Of a stretch of 64,000 nt of DNA, positions 7,976 through 15,873 are shown piece after piece. A model generated the notes under the pieces. That model ran no database searches. It was not told the DNA's origin and worked only from the letters and a program-made list of their open reading frames with translations. Position 1 is the stretch's first letter. Every line of letters begins with the position of its first letter. Source of the DNA: an uncultured Burkholderiales bacterium (GTDB taxonomy: Bacteria; Pseudomonadota; Gammaproteobacteria; Burkholderiales; Burkholderiaceae_C). The stretch covers positions 1-64,000 of the forward strand of contig CAIMVC010000409.1 in assembly GCA_903844825.1 (NCBI GenBank), written 5' to 3'. A program made the translations under genes and the position numbers.

Positions 7976-8494
7976 ATGCGCATCGCTCCTATTGAACCCG
8001 GCACGCGCCCCGAACTGGCCGAGCAGGAAGCGCGCATTGCCGCCGCACGCGGACGCGTGTCACCGCTCTATCAGGTCTTGCTCAACAGCCCGCCGATTGC
8101 GCACGGCTGGGAGCAAATGCTGTCGGCGGTGCGCAACCACAGCAGCTTGCCCGCTTCGCTGCGCGAGCTGGTGATCCTGCGCGTGGCCGTGCTCAACCGC
8201 GCCCCCTACGAGTTCGACGCGCACGCGCCGATTGCCCTGGCCGCCGGCGTCTCAGCCCAGACCCTCGAGGCCGTTCGGCAAACCGTCCTGACAGACGACA
8301 TGCCCCTGAGCGAGGTCGAACACGCCGTGCTGGCACTGACCGACAGCATGACGCTGCACATCGAGGTGCCCGATGCTTTGTTTGCGCGCGTCAAGGCGCA
8401 CTTTGGCGATCAGAGCCTGCTCGATCTGGTGGCCACCGTGGCCGCCTACAACATGGTGTCGCGCTTGTTGACCGCCTTCGAGATCGGTCACTGA
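7976..8494 (+). CDS. Carboxymuconolactone decarboxylase family protein (no CxxC)
   Basis: 172 residues. The segment PASLRELVILRVAVLNRAPYEFDAHAP and the following AGVSAQTLEAVR are typical of the CMD/AhpD-like all-helical fold. The peroxidase-type CxxC of AhpD is absent, so this is more likely a decarboxylase-like or uncharacterised branch than a peroxiredoxin partner. It starts four bases after the Bug receptor stop and ends two bases before the next gene. The protocatechuate-branch association of the family agrees with the lactonase-like gene upstream. Confidence 0.85.
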   Translation: MRIAPIEPGTRPELAEQEARIAAARGRVSPLYQVLLNSPPIAHGWEQMLSAVRNHSSLPASLRELVILRVAVLNRAPYEFDAHAPIALAAGVSAQTLEAVRQTVLTDDMPLSEVEHAVLALTDSMTLHIEVPDALFARVKAHFGDQSLLDLVATVAAYNMVSRLLTAFEIGH

Positions 8495-8496
8495 GC

Positions 8497-9105
8497 ATGC
8501 AGCTGACCCACTTTTTTCTGGTCGAAATCAGCAGCCCGCAGGCCCCTGGCGCTGAGCTGTGCCAGGCGGCCATCCAAGCCAGCGCAGCAGCCGCCGAGCC
8601 GTTGACGCTGACGCGTATAGCCTGGAACGCCGAGCTGCAAACGGCCTACGTCTACCTCCAGCTGGCGCAAGCCGCGCCCACCGGTGCTGGCACTGCGCGG
8701 AGCCTGCAAACGGTGTGGCAGCAAGCCCTGCCCGATGCCAGCGCGGTCAAGGTGTCGCGGCTGCAAACCATTTTTACCCTGCCCGGGCACTCGAGCGAGC
8801 AGCAAGCGGTCCATCACTACGTGGTTGAAACCGACGCCGACGAGGGCTGGATGCCCGAGATCTCGCGCTGGTACGACACCGAGCACATGCCCGGCCTGGC
8901 CGCCGTGCCCGGCTGCACCCTGGCCATGCGCCTGCTCAACCATGACCACGGCCCGCTCTCGCATGCGCTCTACGGACTGGTCGACAGCACGACCCTGGGC
9001 TCGCCCGCCTGGCTAGCGGTTCGCGGCACCGAATGGAGCAGCCGCACCCGCCCGCACTTTGTCAACACCCGGCGCTGCATGTTCAGGCTGCTGAGCACCC
9101 GCTGA
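8497..9105 (+). CDS. Putative dimeric alpha/beta-barrel (EthD-like) protein
   Basis: 202 residues. The C-terminal half contains WYDTEHMPGLAAVPGC, the (Y/H)xxEHxP-type signature of ferredoxin-like dimeric alpha/beta-barrel proteins. The N-terminal half repeats the same general size and beta-alpha-beta character, so the protein is probably two such domains. Function is unknown; members next to catabolic genes often act as small isomerases or ring-cleavage accessory proteins. It is the last gene of the rightward catabolic operon and ends 35 bases before the oppositely oriented accessory block. Confidence 0.6.
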   Translation: MQLTHFFLVEISSPQAPGAELCQAAIQASAAAAEPLTLTRIAWNAELQTAYVYLQLAQAAPTGAGTARSLQTVWQQALPDASAVKVSRLQTIFTLPGHSSEQQAVHHYVVETDADEGWMPEISRWYDTEHMPGLAAVPGCTLAMRLLNHDHGPLSHALYGLVDSTTLGSPAWLAVRGTEWSSRTRPHFVNTRRCMFRLLSTR

Positions 9106-9140
9106 AAAGAGCCAGCCGGGGCCAGCTGCCGGGTTTAGGT

Positions 9141-9530
9141 TCAGTCCGCAGGCATAGCAAAGGACCGCCGGCGCAAGCCGATGTACGCCGTCTGCAGGGC
9201 ATCGGTTTGAGCACCACCCTGTGCCAGCGCCACCAGATGCATCGTGGCTTGCGGGTGGGTGACCAGGCACCAGTTGACGATGGGCGCGGCCAGGTAGCGG
9301 CTGTGCTCGGTCAGGCATTCGAGCGCCACACTGGCCTGAAACGGCGTGCCGGCACGGGCACTGAAGCCGGGCGAGGGCAAGGGTTCGAGCCACAGGGTCA
9401 GCAGCCCATCGTCGATGTCTGGCTTGACCAGGCGAACATGCTTGATGAGCCCGCCTTCGCGGTAAATCGCCTCTTGCCCGACGAGCGCCTGCAGGTGTGC
9501 GAGCAGCCGGGCGGCGGGCTTGGCTTTCAT
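9141..9530 (-). CDS. Hypothetical protein, end of the leftward Ter/graspetide operon
   Basis: 129 residues starting MKAKPAARLLAHLQALVGQE. The ATG overlaps the stop of the large NTPase gene by four bases (ATGA), which fixes the start and argues for translational coupling. No family is recognised. The sequence looks like a mixed alpha/beta cytoplasmic protein with no signal peptide or membrane segment. As the last gene of an eleven-gene operon it may be a small partner of the NTPase. Confidence 0.7.
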   Translation of the reverse strand: MKAKPAARLLAHLQALVGQEAIYREGGLIKHVRLVKPDIDDGLLTLWLEPLPSPGFSARAGTPFQASVALECLTEHSRYLAAPIVNWCLVTHPQATMHLVALAQGGAQTDALQTAYIGLRRRSFAMPAD

Positions 9531-12500
9531 GCGCCACCTCTGCCGGGTGGTCGGCGAGGGGGTCGCCCGGATGGTCGGCGGGCTGGCGCGGCGGGGGTCG
9601 CGCCCACGGCCAGTTGCAGAGCTGCCAGCGCACGGCTGTTGACCTCGCGCTGCTCCGCACGGTCTTCGCTGATGTCGTCGATGGTCGACAAGATGCGCTG
9701 CACGCGCTCGCGGGCAGCAAGGGCTGCTGCGAGCTCGCCCACCAGTTCGCGCACCGCCGCCACGACCACGAGAATATTGACCAGCTGCACGGCCTCCACG
9801 CCGTACTGTCCTTCGGCCAGGCGCAGGCACTTTTCGTACACGGGCAGCGCCGCCCCGGCGCTGACATGCTTTTCGAGCAAATCGCCTAAACGGTAGAGCA
9901 ACTGGCAGTGCTCGCCAGTATCAAAGTCGGCGGTGGCCTCGGCGATCGCCAACGCCTCCCGGTAGGCCGTCTGGGCGGCATCAACATCGCCGGCGCCGAT
10001 TTCAACATCGGCCAGGCTGCTCAGCTGCGCGATAAGCTTGGGGCTTTGCGGGCCGTCGGTGGCGACCAGCTGCGCCAGCGACCGTTGCAGCACCTCACGC
10101 GCCTGCGCGTAGTCGCCGCGCGACTCATGAATCCAGCTGAGCATCAGACACACGTCGGGCAAGGTGGTGACCGGCGCGCCCGTCAGGCCTGACTGCAGGC
10201 GCAGGCATTCCTGCAACCAGCGCAAGGCCTGCTCGTCATCGCCCTGGTCGTAGTAAAAACGCCCCAGGCCGAACTTGTTGGCCAGTACGTGGTAGTGGGT
10301 TGAAGGCAACAAGCGCTCGACCATGCTGTGGGCTTCGAGCAGGAGCTGCTCGCCAGTTTCGTTGTCGCCTTCCTCGTGGGTGAGCCAGCCCAACTGACCG
10401 ACGGCGCTCATGGTGAACATGTGGTCACCCAGCACCTGGCGCGCCACCGCGTAGCCCTCTTCCAGCAGCGTCCGGCGGGCGCTGGCCTCTTCAGTGACGG
10501 CGGCCAGGTTCAGCAAGGCGCGCACCGTTTCGCGGTGCTGGTTGCCGAGCACCGTGCGCGCAATGCGCAGTGCCTCGGTCTGCAGGCTCAGTGCCAGCGC
10601 GCCCTGCCCTTGCTGCTGGCGCAGCAAGCCCAGATTGCCCAGTGGCAGCAAAATATCGACGCAGCGTCGGCCCAAAATAGCGTCGTACATATCAATGGAT
10701 AACTGGTACTGGCGCGCTGCCTCCTCCAGATTGCCCGAACGCTCCAGCGCCGTGGCGTGGTTGGCCAGAAAAAGTGCCACCTCCGGACAGGCTTGCCCGA
10801 GCACCCGTCGGGCGGCGGCGAGGTTCTCGCCATGCACGGCCAGCGCCTGGTCATAGCGGCCGATTTCCGAATGCGCGTTGGCCAGGTTGTTGGCCACCAA
10901 AAAGCTCAGGCGGTGGGTCGGGCCCAGAGTGGCGCGGCGAAACGCCAGCACCGCCTCGAAACTAGGCAGGGATTCCTCAAAATGACCCAGGTAGTAGGTG
11001 TTGACGGCCACGTCGTTGAGTGCGTCGAAGTAAATCGCGGCTTTTTCACCCCGACCCGAGGCGACTCTGGGGTAGGCATCGAGCACACGCTGGTGCTGCG
11101 CCACGGCCGCGGCATAGCGGGACTGCCCCGTGAGGATTTTCCCCAGGATGTTGCGCGCCTTGTGCGTGGCCACATGGCGCTCACCGTGGTGCGCCACCAG
11201 CATCGCCACGCTGCGGCTGGCCAGCTTGAAAGCGGCGGCATAGTGGCTGACAAACAGCAGCAGATTGGCCAGATCGAGCGTGAGTTGGGCGCTGGCAGGA
11301 TCGTTGGCTGGCAAGTCCCAACGCCGCCAGGCGCGCAGACAGGTCTGCGGCATGTTGACACCGGCGTGTTGCTCAAGCTGGCGCCAGTAGGGCTGCATCT
11401 CGGCCGCGCCGCCGCGCTTGCCAAACGCGGCAAACACCGCGGCATCGCTAAGGCAGGCCTTGAGCGAGCGCCAATCGCGCGCCGCCAGCCATTGCCAAGG
11501 CTCTTCCTCGGCACGTCGGGCATCGGCCGAGGCAGCGCGAAACCAGCGTCCCAGCACCCGGTGGGCGTCGGCGCGCTGCCGCTCTTGCGGCATGTAGCGC
11601 GCAGCGACTGCCGCGCGCATGTAGTCGTGCGCGAAGGTGATGCGCCCATTGGACTCGAGCAAAGCTTCGTCCAGCGCATCGCGGATCGGTGCCCAGGTGG
11701 CCGGCACCAGATCGGCAACGCCCAAGATTTCTTTTTCGCTCAAGCCCGACCGGCTCGCCCAAATCGCCGTCATGGCGGTTTTGACAGCGGCCTGGCCGCA
11801 GTCGCCCTCGACGCGCTCGAGCACGCGAGCAAACAAATCGTCGACGCCGTGGCTGCCGAGGTAATGCGCCAGCACCGATTGCAGGGCTTCATGCACACCG
11901 AAGAGCCGCAGTTCCTCGGCCAGCGTGCGAACAAACAGCGGGTTGCTGGCCAGGGGATGCGCCAGAATCTGCCGCAGCAACGGTGCCGCCAAGGTCTTGT
12001 TGTAGCGCGCCAGGTAGGTCACCAGCAGCGTCTTGCGCTCAGGCTTCGTCAAGGGCTTGACCTCTAGCGTCTGCCAGGGCGCGCCGCTGGTCTTGGCCTT
12101 CAAGCTGTCGCAGATCGCACCCTCCAGGCAGGAGACCACAAAGTGCACGCGCTCTGGCAAAAACGCCGGAAACCAGCGCAGATCCTGCAACTGCGTCAGG
12201 CTGTTGAGCGCGTCCAGCGCGAAAATCCAGCGCGTCTTTTTCCGCCCCGCCCAGGCACTGGCCGTGGCCAGCCAGACCGGCAGGCTGTCGATGAGTTTTT
12301 GCGACTCACCCGCAATCTCCTCGGTGCTGCCCGTGCTGCGCGCAATGAACTCGATCAGGCGCCTGAGCAGGGCGTGCAGATCGGCCGCATCCGCGCTGGC
12401 GCCCAGGTAGTGCTCGTGCACCAGGTCGCGCGGATGGGCGCGGCGATGCGCCTGCAAGGCATTGGCCAGCAGCGCACTCTTGCCGCCGCCACTGGCGCCG

Positions 12501-13285
12501 CCTATCAAGAGGCGCGGCTGACCCTGGTCCAGTGCGCGCGCCAGCCAGGCCTGGTAACGCTCGCCGCCCAAATACAGGCGCCGCCGCGGTGCCGCATAGG
12601 CTTCGTGCTTGAGCCGCTCGCGCTCGAAGGCGTCGGGCACCGAGTCGGGCGGAAAGGCTGCGTCCAGCAGCGCCCACAGGTCTTTTTCGAGGCGCTTGGC
12701 CAGCGCCTCGGGGTCGCGGTAGTTGACCACCGGGTAAGCGCTGGCGCGAATGCGCCGCTTGAGTTCGTCCTGCCGGGCCCGGTCCTCGGCCGAGGCAGGC
12801 ACATAGTCGCCGCCCTTGGTGCCGGCGTAGGCCCGTGAGCGCAGGTAGAAAAAGGCCCGCCCGACCATTTTTTTGTTGTTCAGCACCCCATGCAAAATTT
12901 CGAGCTCGGTAACGCTCTTGCCGCCTTGATGCTTTTTGAGCCAGGGCTGGCGCTCGACCAGGTCAGATGCAAAACCGTCGGCCGGCGGAATCCAGCCGTA
13001 GCGCTCGCCCAGCATGCCGATGAAGTAGGGACGGGCCCGGTCGATTTCACTCAGGCAAATCGGCAACACCTCGCCGCGCTCGGCCTGCTCGACCGTGATA
13101 CCCCAGCGCAGGTCCACATCCACCAGTTCGACAAAGCGGTCCTTCAAGCGGGCACGCAGCGCCGGGAACACCTTGCGCACCAGCAAGTCGCGCTCTTCAC
13201 CAAAGTCCCTGAAGGTGCTGGAGAGAAAAATGCGGACGGTGCGGCTGGCCGGCAGCGCCCGCTGGGATGCGGATTTTCCAGGCAT
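9527..13285 (-). CDS. DUF4062 - STAND-like NTPase - TPR protein
   Basis: 1252 residues from the ATG at 13285; a longer TTG-started reading to 13354 would overlap the upstream gene. Residues about 15-110 are a DUF4062 domain: VRIFLSSTFRDFGEERD, VDVDLRWGIT and GMLGERYGW. A P-loop NTPase follows, with Walker A GGASGGGKSALL near residue 265 and a Walker-B-like RWIFALDALNSL. From about residue 700 to 1230 the chain is a long array of TPR-type helical repeats such as ALNDVAVNTYYLGHFEESLP. This matches signal-transducing NTPases resembling nephrocystin-3 and TEP1, in which the repeat tail senses and the N-terminal domain signals. A second DUF4062 NTPase lies at 36520. Role inferred: sensor or effector of the stress block. 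Confidence 0.85.
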   Translation of the reverse strand: MPGKSASQRALPASRTVRIFLSSTFRDFGEERDLLVRKVFPALRARLKDRFVELVDVDLRWGITVEQAERGEVLPICLSEIDRARPYFIGMLGERYGWIPPADGFASDLVERQPWLKKHQGGKSVTELEILHGVLNNKKMVGRAFFYLRSRAYAGTKGGDYVPASAEDRARQDELKRRIRASAYPVVNYRDPEALAKRLEKDLWALLDAAFPPDSVPDAFERERLKHEAYAAPRRRLYLGGERYQAWLARALDQGQPRLLIGGASGGGKSALLANALQAHRRAHPRDLVHEHYLGASADAADLHALLRRLIEFIARSTGSTEEIAGESQKLIDSLPVWLATASAWAGRKKTRWIFALDALNSLTQLQDLRWFPAFLPERVHFVVSCLEGAICDSLKAKTSGAPWQTLEVKPLTKPERKTLLVTYLARYNKTLAAPLLRQILAHPLASNPLFVRTLAEELRLFGVHEALQSVLAHYLGSHGVDDLFARVLERVEGDCGQAAVKTAMTAIWASRSGLSEKEILGVADLVPATWAPIRDALDEALLESNGRITFAHDYMRAAVAARYMPQERQRADAHRVLGRWFRAASADARRAEEEPWQWLAARDWRSLKACLSDAAVFAAFGKRGGAAEMQPYWRQLEQHAGVNMPQTCLRAWRRWDLPANDPASAQLTLDLANLLLFVSHYAAAFKLASRSVAMLVAHHGERHVATHKARNILGKILTGQSRYAAAVAQHQRVLDAYPRVASGRGEKAAIYFDALNDVAVNTYYLGHFEESLPSFEAVLAFRRATLGPTHRLSFLVANNLANAHSEIGRYDQALAVHGENLAAARRVLGQACPEVALFLANHATALERSGNLEEAARQYQLSIDMYDAILGRRCVDILLPLGNLGLLRQQQGQGALALSLQTEALRIARTVLGNQHRETVRALLNLAAVTEEASARRTLLEEGYAVARQVLGDHMFTMSAVGQLGWLTHEEGDNETGEQLLLEAHSMVERLLPSTHYHVLANKFGLGRFYYDQGDDEQALRWLQECLRLQSGLTGAPVTTLPDVCLMLSWIHESRGDYAQAREVLQRSLAQLVATDGPQSPKLIAQLSSLADVEIGAGDVDAAQTAYREALAIAEATADFDTGEHCQLLYRLGDLLEKHVSAGAALPVYEKCLRLAEGQYGVEAVQLVNILVVVAAVRELVGELAAALAARERVQRILSTIDDISEDRAEQREVNSRALAALQLAVGATPAAPARRPSGRPPRRPPGRGGA

Positions 13286-13331
13286 GACTGATTTCAATCT
13301 TTGGGAGCTTGGCCGATGCAAAAAGTTCAGG

Positions 13332-14114
13332 TCAGAAACGAAGGCCGGCGGCAATTCGCGTCTGGTTGTCCTGACTGAAGTTCACTTTCAAATCGCGACC
13401 GGCCCGCACGAAGTAGCGGTCAAAGTCGTAGGTCACGACCAGCGATGTGCCGTGAACTTTGCTGGCGTCCGGTGCTTCCCGACCGTGCTTGTAAGCCAGG
13501 TCCACGGTCAGCCGACGTTTATCTTCCAGGCTCTGGCGCCAGACCAGGTGGGTGATGCGCTGGCCGAGGCCAAGACGGTAGGTTTGTGTGGTGAATGCCG
13601 ACAGCACGGCACCCGACATGGCCTTGGTGCCAACGCCCAGGGTGATCGCGTTGTTGGGGTCGAAGTTGAGGTTGTAATAGTCTTTGTCGTTGGTCCTGTC
13701 GATGCCCCAGATCAGGTAGTTCGTGCTACCGACCTGGCCGGACAGCGCGCCACTGACAAAGCCCCCGGACGCGATTTGCAGCGAAGGCGTCAACTGGCCC
13801 CAGGCGGTGGCTATCGTGTGTTCGTAGCCGGCCCGGGTTTGCTGGTAGATCGACGGGTTCCAGTAGTGGCCGATCCAGATCACCTGATCGTCTTTGTTGA
13901 GCCGCAAGTTGGCGTCCTGCGCATAGTGGCTGTCGGCCATGCTGTAAAAACCGTGGGTGTACTTGTAGCCCCAGGCCTCTTGCGCCAGGGCAGTTCCCCC
14001 CGCGCCGCCCAGCAGCAGGGCCAGCAGGCTTGCTCGGGGCAGTGACTTCATTGACTTCATTGACTTCGTTGACTTCGTTGACTTCACTGAATTCATTAAC
14101 GTGGTCAGTGGCAT
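13332..14114 (-). CDS. Outer-membrane beta-barrel-like protein with repetitive N-terminus
   Basis: 260 residues. The ATG at 14114 has an AAGGAG Shine-Dalgarno six bases upstream. The basic N-region is a run of Lys-Ser-(Thr/Met) triplets coded by a 9-bp tandem repeat, followed by a hydrophobic core and an ALAQEA cleavage site, so a signal peptide is clear. The mature part is rich in alternating aromatic and polar strands (for example GYEHTIATAWGQLTPSLQIA and LVVTYDFDRYFVRAG) and ends in Phe, as outer-membrane barrels do. It is vaguely YaiO-like but I do not assign it. It may be the envelope arm of the otherwise cytoplasmic operon. Confidence 0.7.
   Translation of the reverse strand: MPLTTLMNSVKSTKSTKSMKSMKSLPRASLLALLLGGAGGTALAQEAWGYKYTHGFYSMADSHYAQDANLRLNKDDQVIWIGHYWNPSIYQQTRAGYEHTIATAWGQLTPSLQIASGGFVSGALSGQVGSTNYLIWGIDRTNDKDYYNLNFDPNNAITLGVGTKAMSGAVLSAFTTQTYRLGLGQRITHLVWRQSLEDKRRLTVDLAYKHGREAPDASKVHGTSLVVTYDFDRYFVRAGRDLKVNFSQDNQTRIAAGLRF
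14044..14097. repeat. Six 9-bp tandem repeats inside the signal-peptide coding region
   Basis: Six units of GACTTCATT-type sequence (variants GACTTCGTT, GACTTCACT, GAATTCATT) lie head to tail. On the coding strand they give Lys-Ser-Thr/Met triplets. Because the unit is nine bases, gain or loss of units keeps the frame and changes only the length and charge of the signal-peptide N-region. Confidence 0.85.
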
Positions 14115-14185
14115 AAAAACTCCTTGCAAAATTGACGCTAAAAATGCACCGGGCAGCAGATCATGAAACTATCTGAAGGACGAGC

Positions 14186-14602
14186 TCATTCATTGATCAC
14201 CGTCCGGACGCCGCGCGCTTCCTTGGCTTCGTTGGACAGGCTGCGAATCTGCTCGCGCTTTTCCGCCGCACCCGGCAGGTTTTCGATACGAAAAGAGCCG
14301 CTGACATCGGCGCTGTGAACCTCCACATCGCCCATGCCCACCAAGCGCTGCAAAAAGGGCTGGTGCAGGCGCGTATCGCGGATTCGGTAGAGCTCGATCT
14401 CGTCGATACGCCGTCCCAGCAGGCCTGACTCTTTAATCAGGCGCTGGTTGGTCAGGCGGTAACGGGTGTAGTAGCGCACCAGATAAACAATGCCCGCATA
14501 GATTCCCAGCGTCAGCAAAGTCAACACCCAGTGCTTCGGGTTGACATAAAAGTCCCGCATGCTGGCGGTCTCGCGCCACACGGTGATTTCTTCCATAGAC
14601 AT
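14186..14602 (-). CDS. PH domain-containing membrane protein (bPH2 type)
   Basis: 138 residues. One or two hydrophobic segments (WVLTLLTLGIYAGIVYLVRYY) precede a bacterial PH-like domain with YRLTNQRLIKESGLLGRRID, EIELYRIRDTRLHQPF and GMGDVEVHSADVSG, the usual strand pattern of the YdbS/YdbT-like bPH2 family. A cytoplasmic PH-fold domain held at the inner membrane is expected; ligands are not known. It lies between the beta-barrel and an unknown gene in the long leftward operon, suggesting that part of the system works at the envelope. Confidence 0.85.
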   Translation of the reverse strand: MSMEEITVWRETASMRDFYVNPKHWVLTLLTLGIYAGIVYLVRYYTRYRLTNQRLIKESGLLGRRIDEIELYRIRDTRLHQPFLQRLVGMGDVEVHSADVSGSFRIENLPGAAEKREQIRSLSNEAKEARGVRTVINE

Positions 14603-14686
14603 CAGGCCCTCAGGCTTTCTTAACGAAAATTAAATGAAGTGCAACGTTAAGCATGGCGGGCCAAGACAACGATCACACACGAACGA

Positions 14687-15838
14687 TCACACACGCCTGT
14701 CCTTCTGGCCTTTGGACGACAACTTGCGGCGCAAGGCCGCTTTGACTTTCTTGTCCGCCACACTGCCCAGCCACTGCGACGTGAACTGTTCGCTCAGCGC
14801 GCCGGCATCCAGCGACGGCCAGCGCTGACCGGTTTCTGCCAGCGTCTCAAGCAAGGTCAAAAATTCTTCCACCGATTGCTCGGGCGCCTGACAACACCAG
14901 GCGAGCGCCCCCTGAGTCAGCGCCGTGAACTTGTCGCCAGTGGCCTGGCTGTAGGGGTGCGCCTTGCCGTAGTAGCCGGCCAGCGCGCTGCAAGCGTGGG
15001 CGTTCATTTGCGACGCGGAAAAAATCGGTGACTCGCGCGGAAACAAGGTGTCAGCCTTGAGCCTGGACTCCAGCTCAGTCAGCAGCTTTAACTCAAGCGC
15101 CGCATCGTCCAGAGCGGTGCGGGCAAAGCGGGCGGCCGCCAGCCAGTTCTCCGTCACACCGCATTCGGGCAGCAGAGCCTGCACGCAGTCCCAGGCCGTG
15201 GCAAGCTCGGGCAGGTCAATGCACCTGAACTCGCGCAGCATCTCCAGGTAAAGATTGGCCGCCTGGTAGGTCTGCGCATAGTCTTGCGCGCTGTCGAGTT
15301 GCGCTTGCAGGAAGTCCTGCGGCGGACGCAAATGCAAAGCCACCCATTGCCTGGCCGGCTGCGCCCGGCCCAGCTTGAATTGATCGTCCTTGATCTGCAC
15401 ACCTTCGACATCGTCGTAGGCCTGAACGCAGACGCACAAGGCGTCTTGCAGGTCGTCGCCCTTGAGCTCGGCCGTGTGCAGCGCCGTGTCAGCACCTGAG
15501 TCACTGGCAAAGCGCCAGAGCCCACGCAACATGCCTACCGGATTTTCCTGTTGCAGGTGCACCACCGGGCGCAAATTATCCAGCTCCCACGGCCGGGCCA
15601 CCTTCAGCTCGGACAGCAGGCGGCTCATCTCGACATTGATGTCGTCCACATGGCTTTGCACCACGGGAGCACCGTCGATGCTGTAGGCGATATTCCAGTC
15701 AGGCTGAATCGACGCGGGCTCAACAATCACCAGGCTCTTGCCTTTGAACGTATTGCCCGCAGGCTTGATGGTGCGTGGCCGCGCCGCGCCCAGCCGGCTC
15801 AAAGTGACAACGGTGACGTGGCAAAGACCGAGTTTCAT
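14687..15838 (-). CDS. Hypothetical protein, 383 residues
   Basis: No family recognised. The first 80 residues look like a beta-rich domain (GKSLVIVEPASIQPDWNIAY), and the rest is helical, acidic and rich in Leu/Ala, like a helical-repeat or scaffold domain. The C-terminus is strongly basic (VKAALRRKLSSKGQKD). There is no signal peptide. It lies 35 bases downstream of the TrkA-N/RyR gene and upstream of the PH-domain gene in the same direction, so it is a member of the leftward operon and may be a partner of the RyR protein. Confidence 0.7.
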   Translation of the reverse strand: MKLGLCHVTVVTLSRLGAARPRTIKPAGNTFKGKSLVIVEPASIQPDWNIAYSIDGAPVVQSHVDDINVEMSRLLSELKVARPWELDNLRPVVHLQQENPVGMLRGLWRFASDSGADTALHTAELKGDDLQDALCVCVQAYDDVEGVQIKDDQFKLGRAQPARQWVALHLRPPQDFLQAQLDSAQDYAQTYQAANLYLEMLREFRCIDLPELATAWDCVQALLPECGVTENWLAAARFARTALDDAALELKLLTELESRLKADTLFPRESPIFSASQMNAHACSALAGYYGKAHPYSQATGDKFTALTQGALAWCCQAPEQSVEEFLTLLETLAETGQRWPSLDAGALSEQFTSQWLGSVADKKVKAALRRKLSSKGQKDRRV

Positions 15839-15873
15839 GGCAACTGTGAGTGATGTAAAAAGTTAAAAAAGCA

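Noticed and set aside
10757-12067. Long plus-strand frame over the DUF4062-TPR gene
   Set aside because: The minus-strand frame has recognisable DUF4062, P-loop and TPR motifs; the plus frame has none and no ribosome site.
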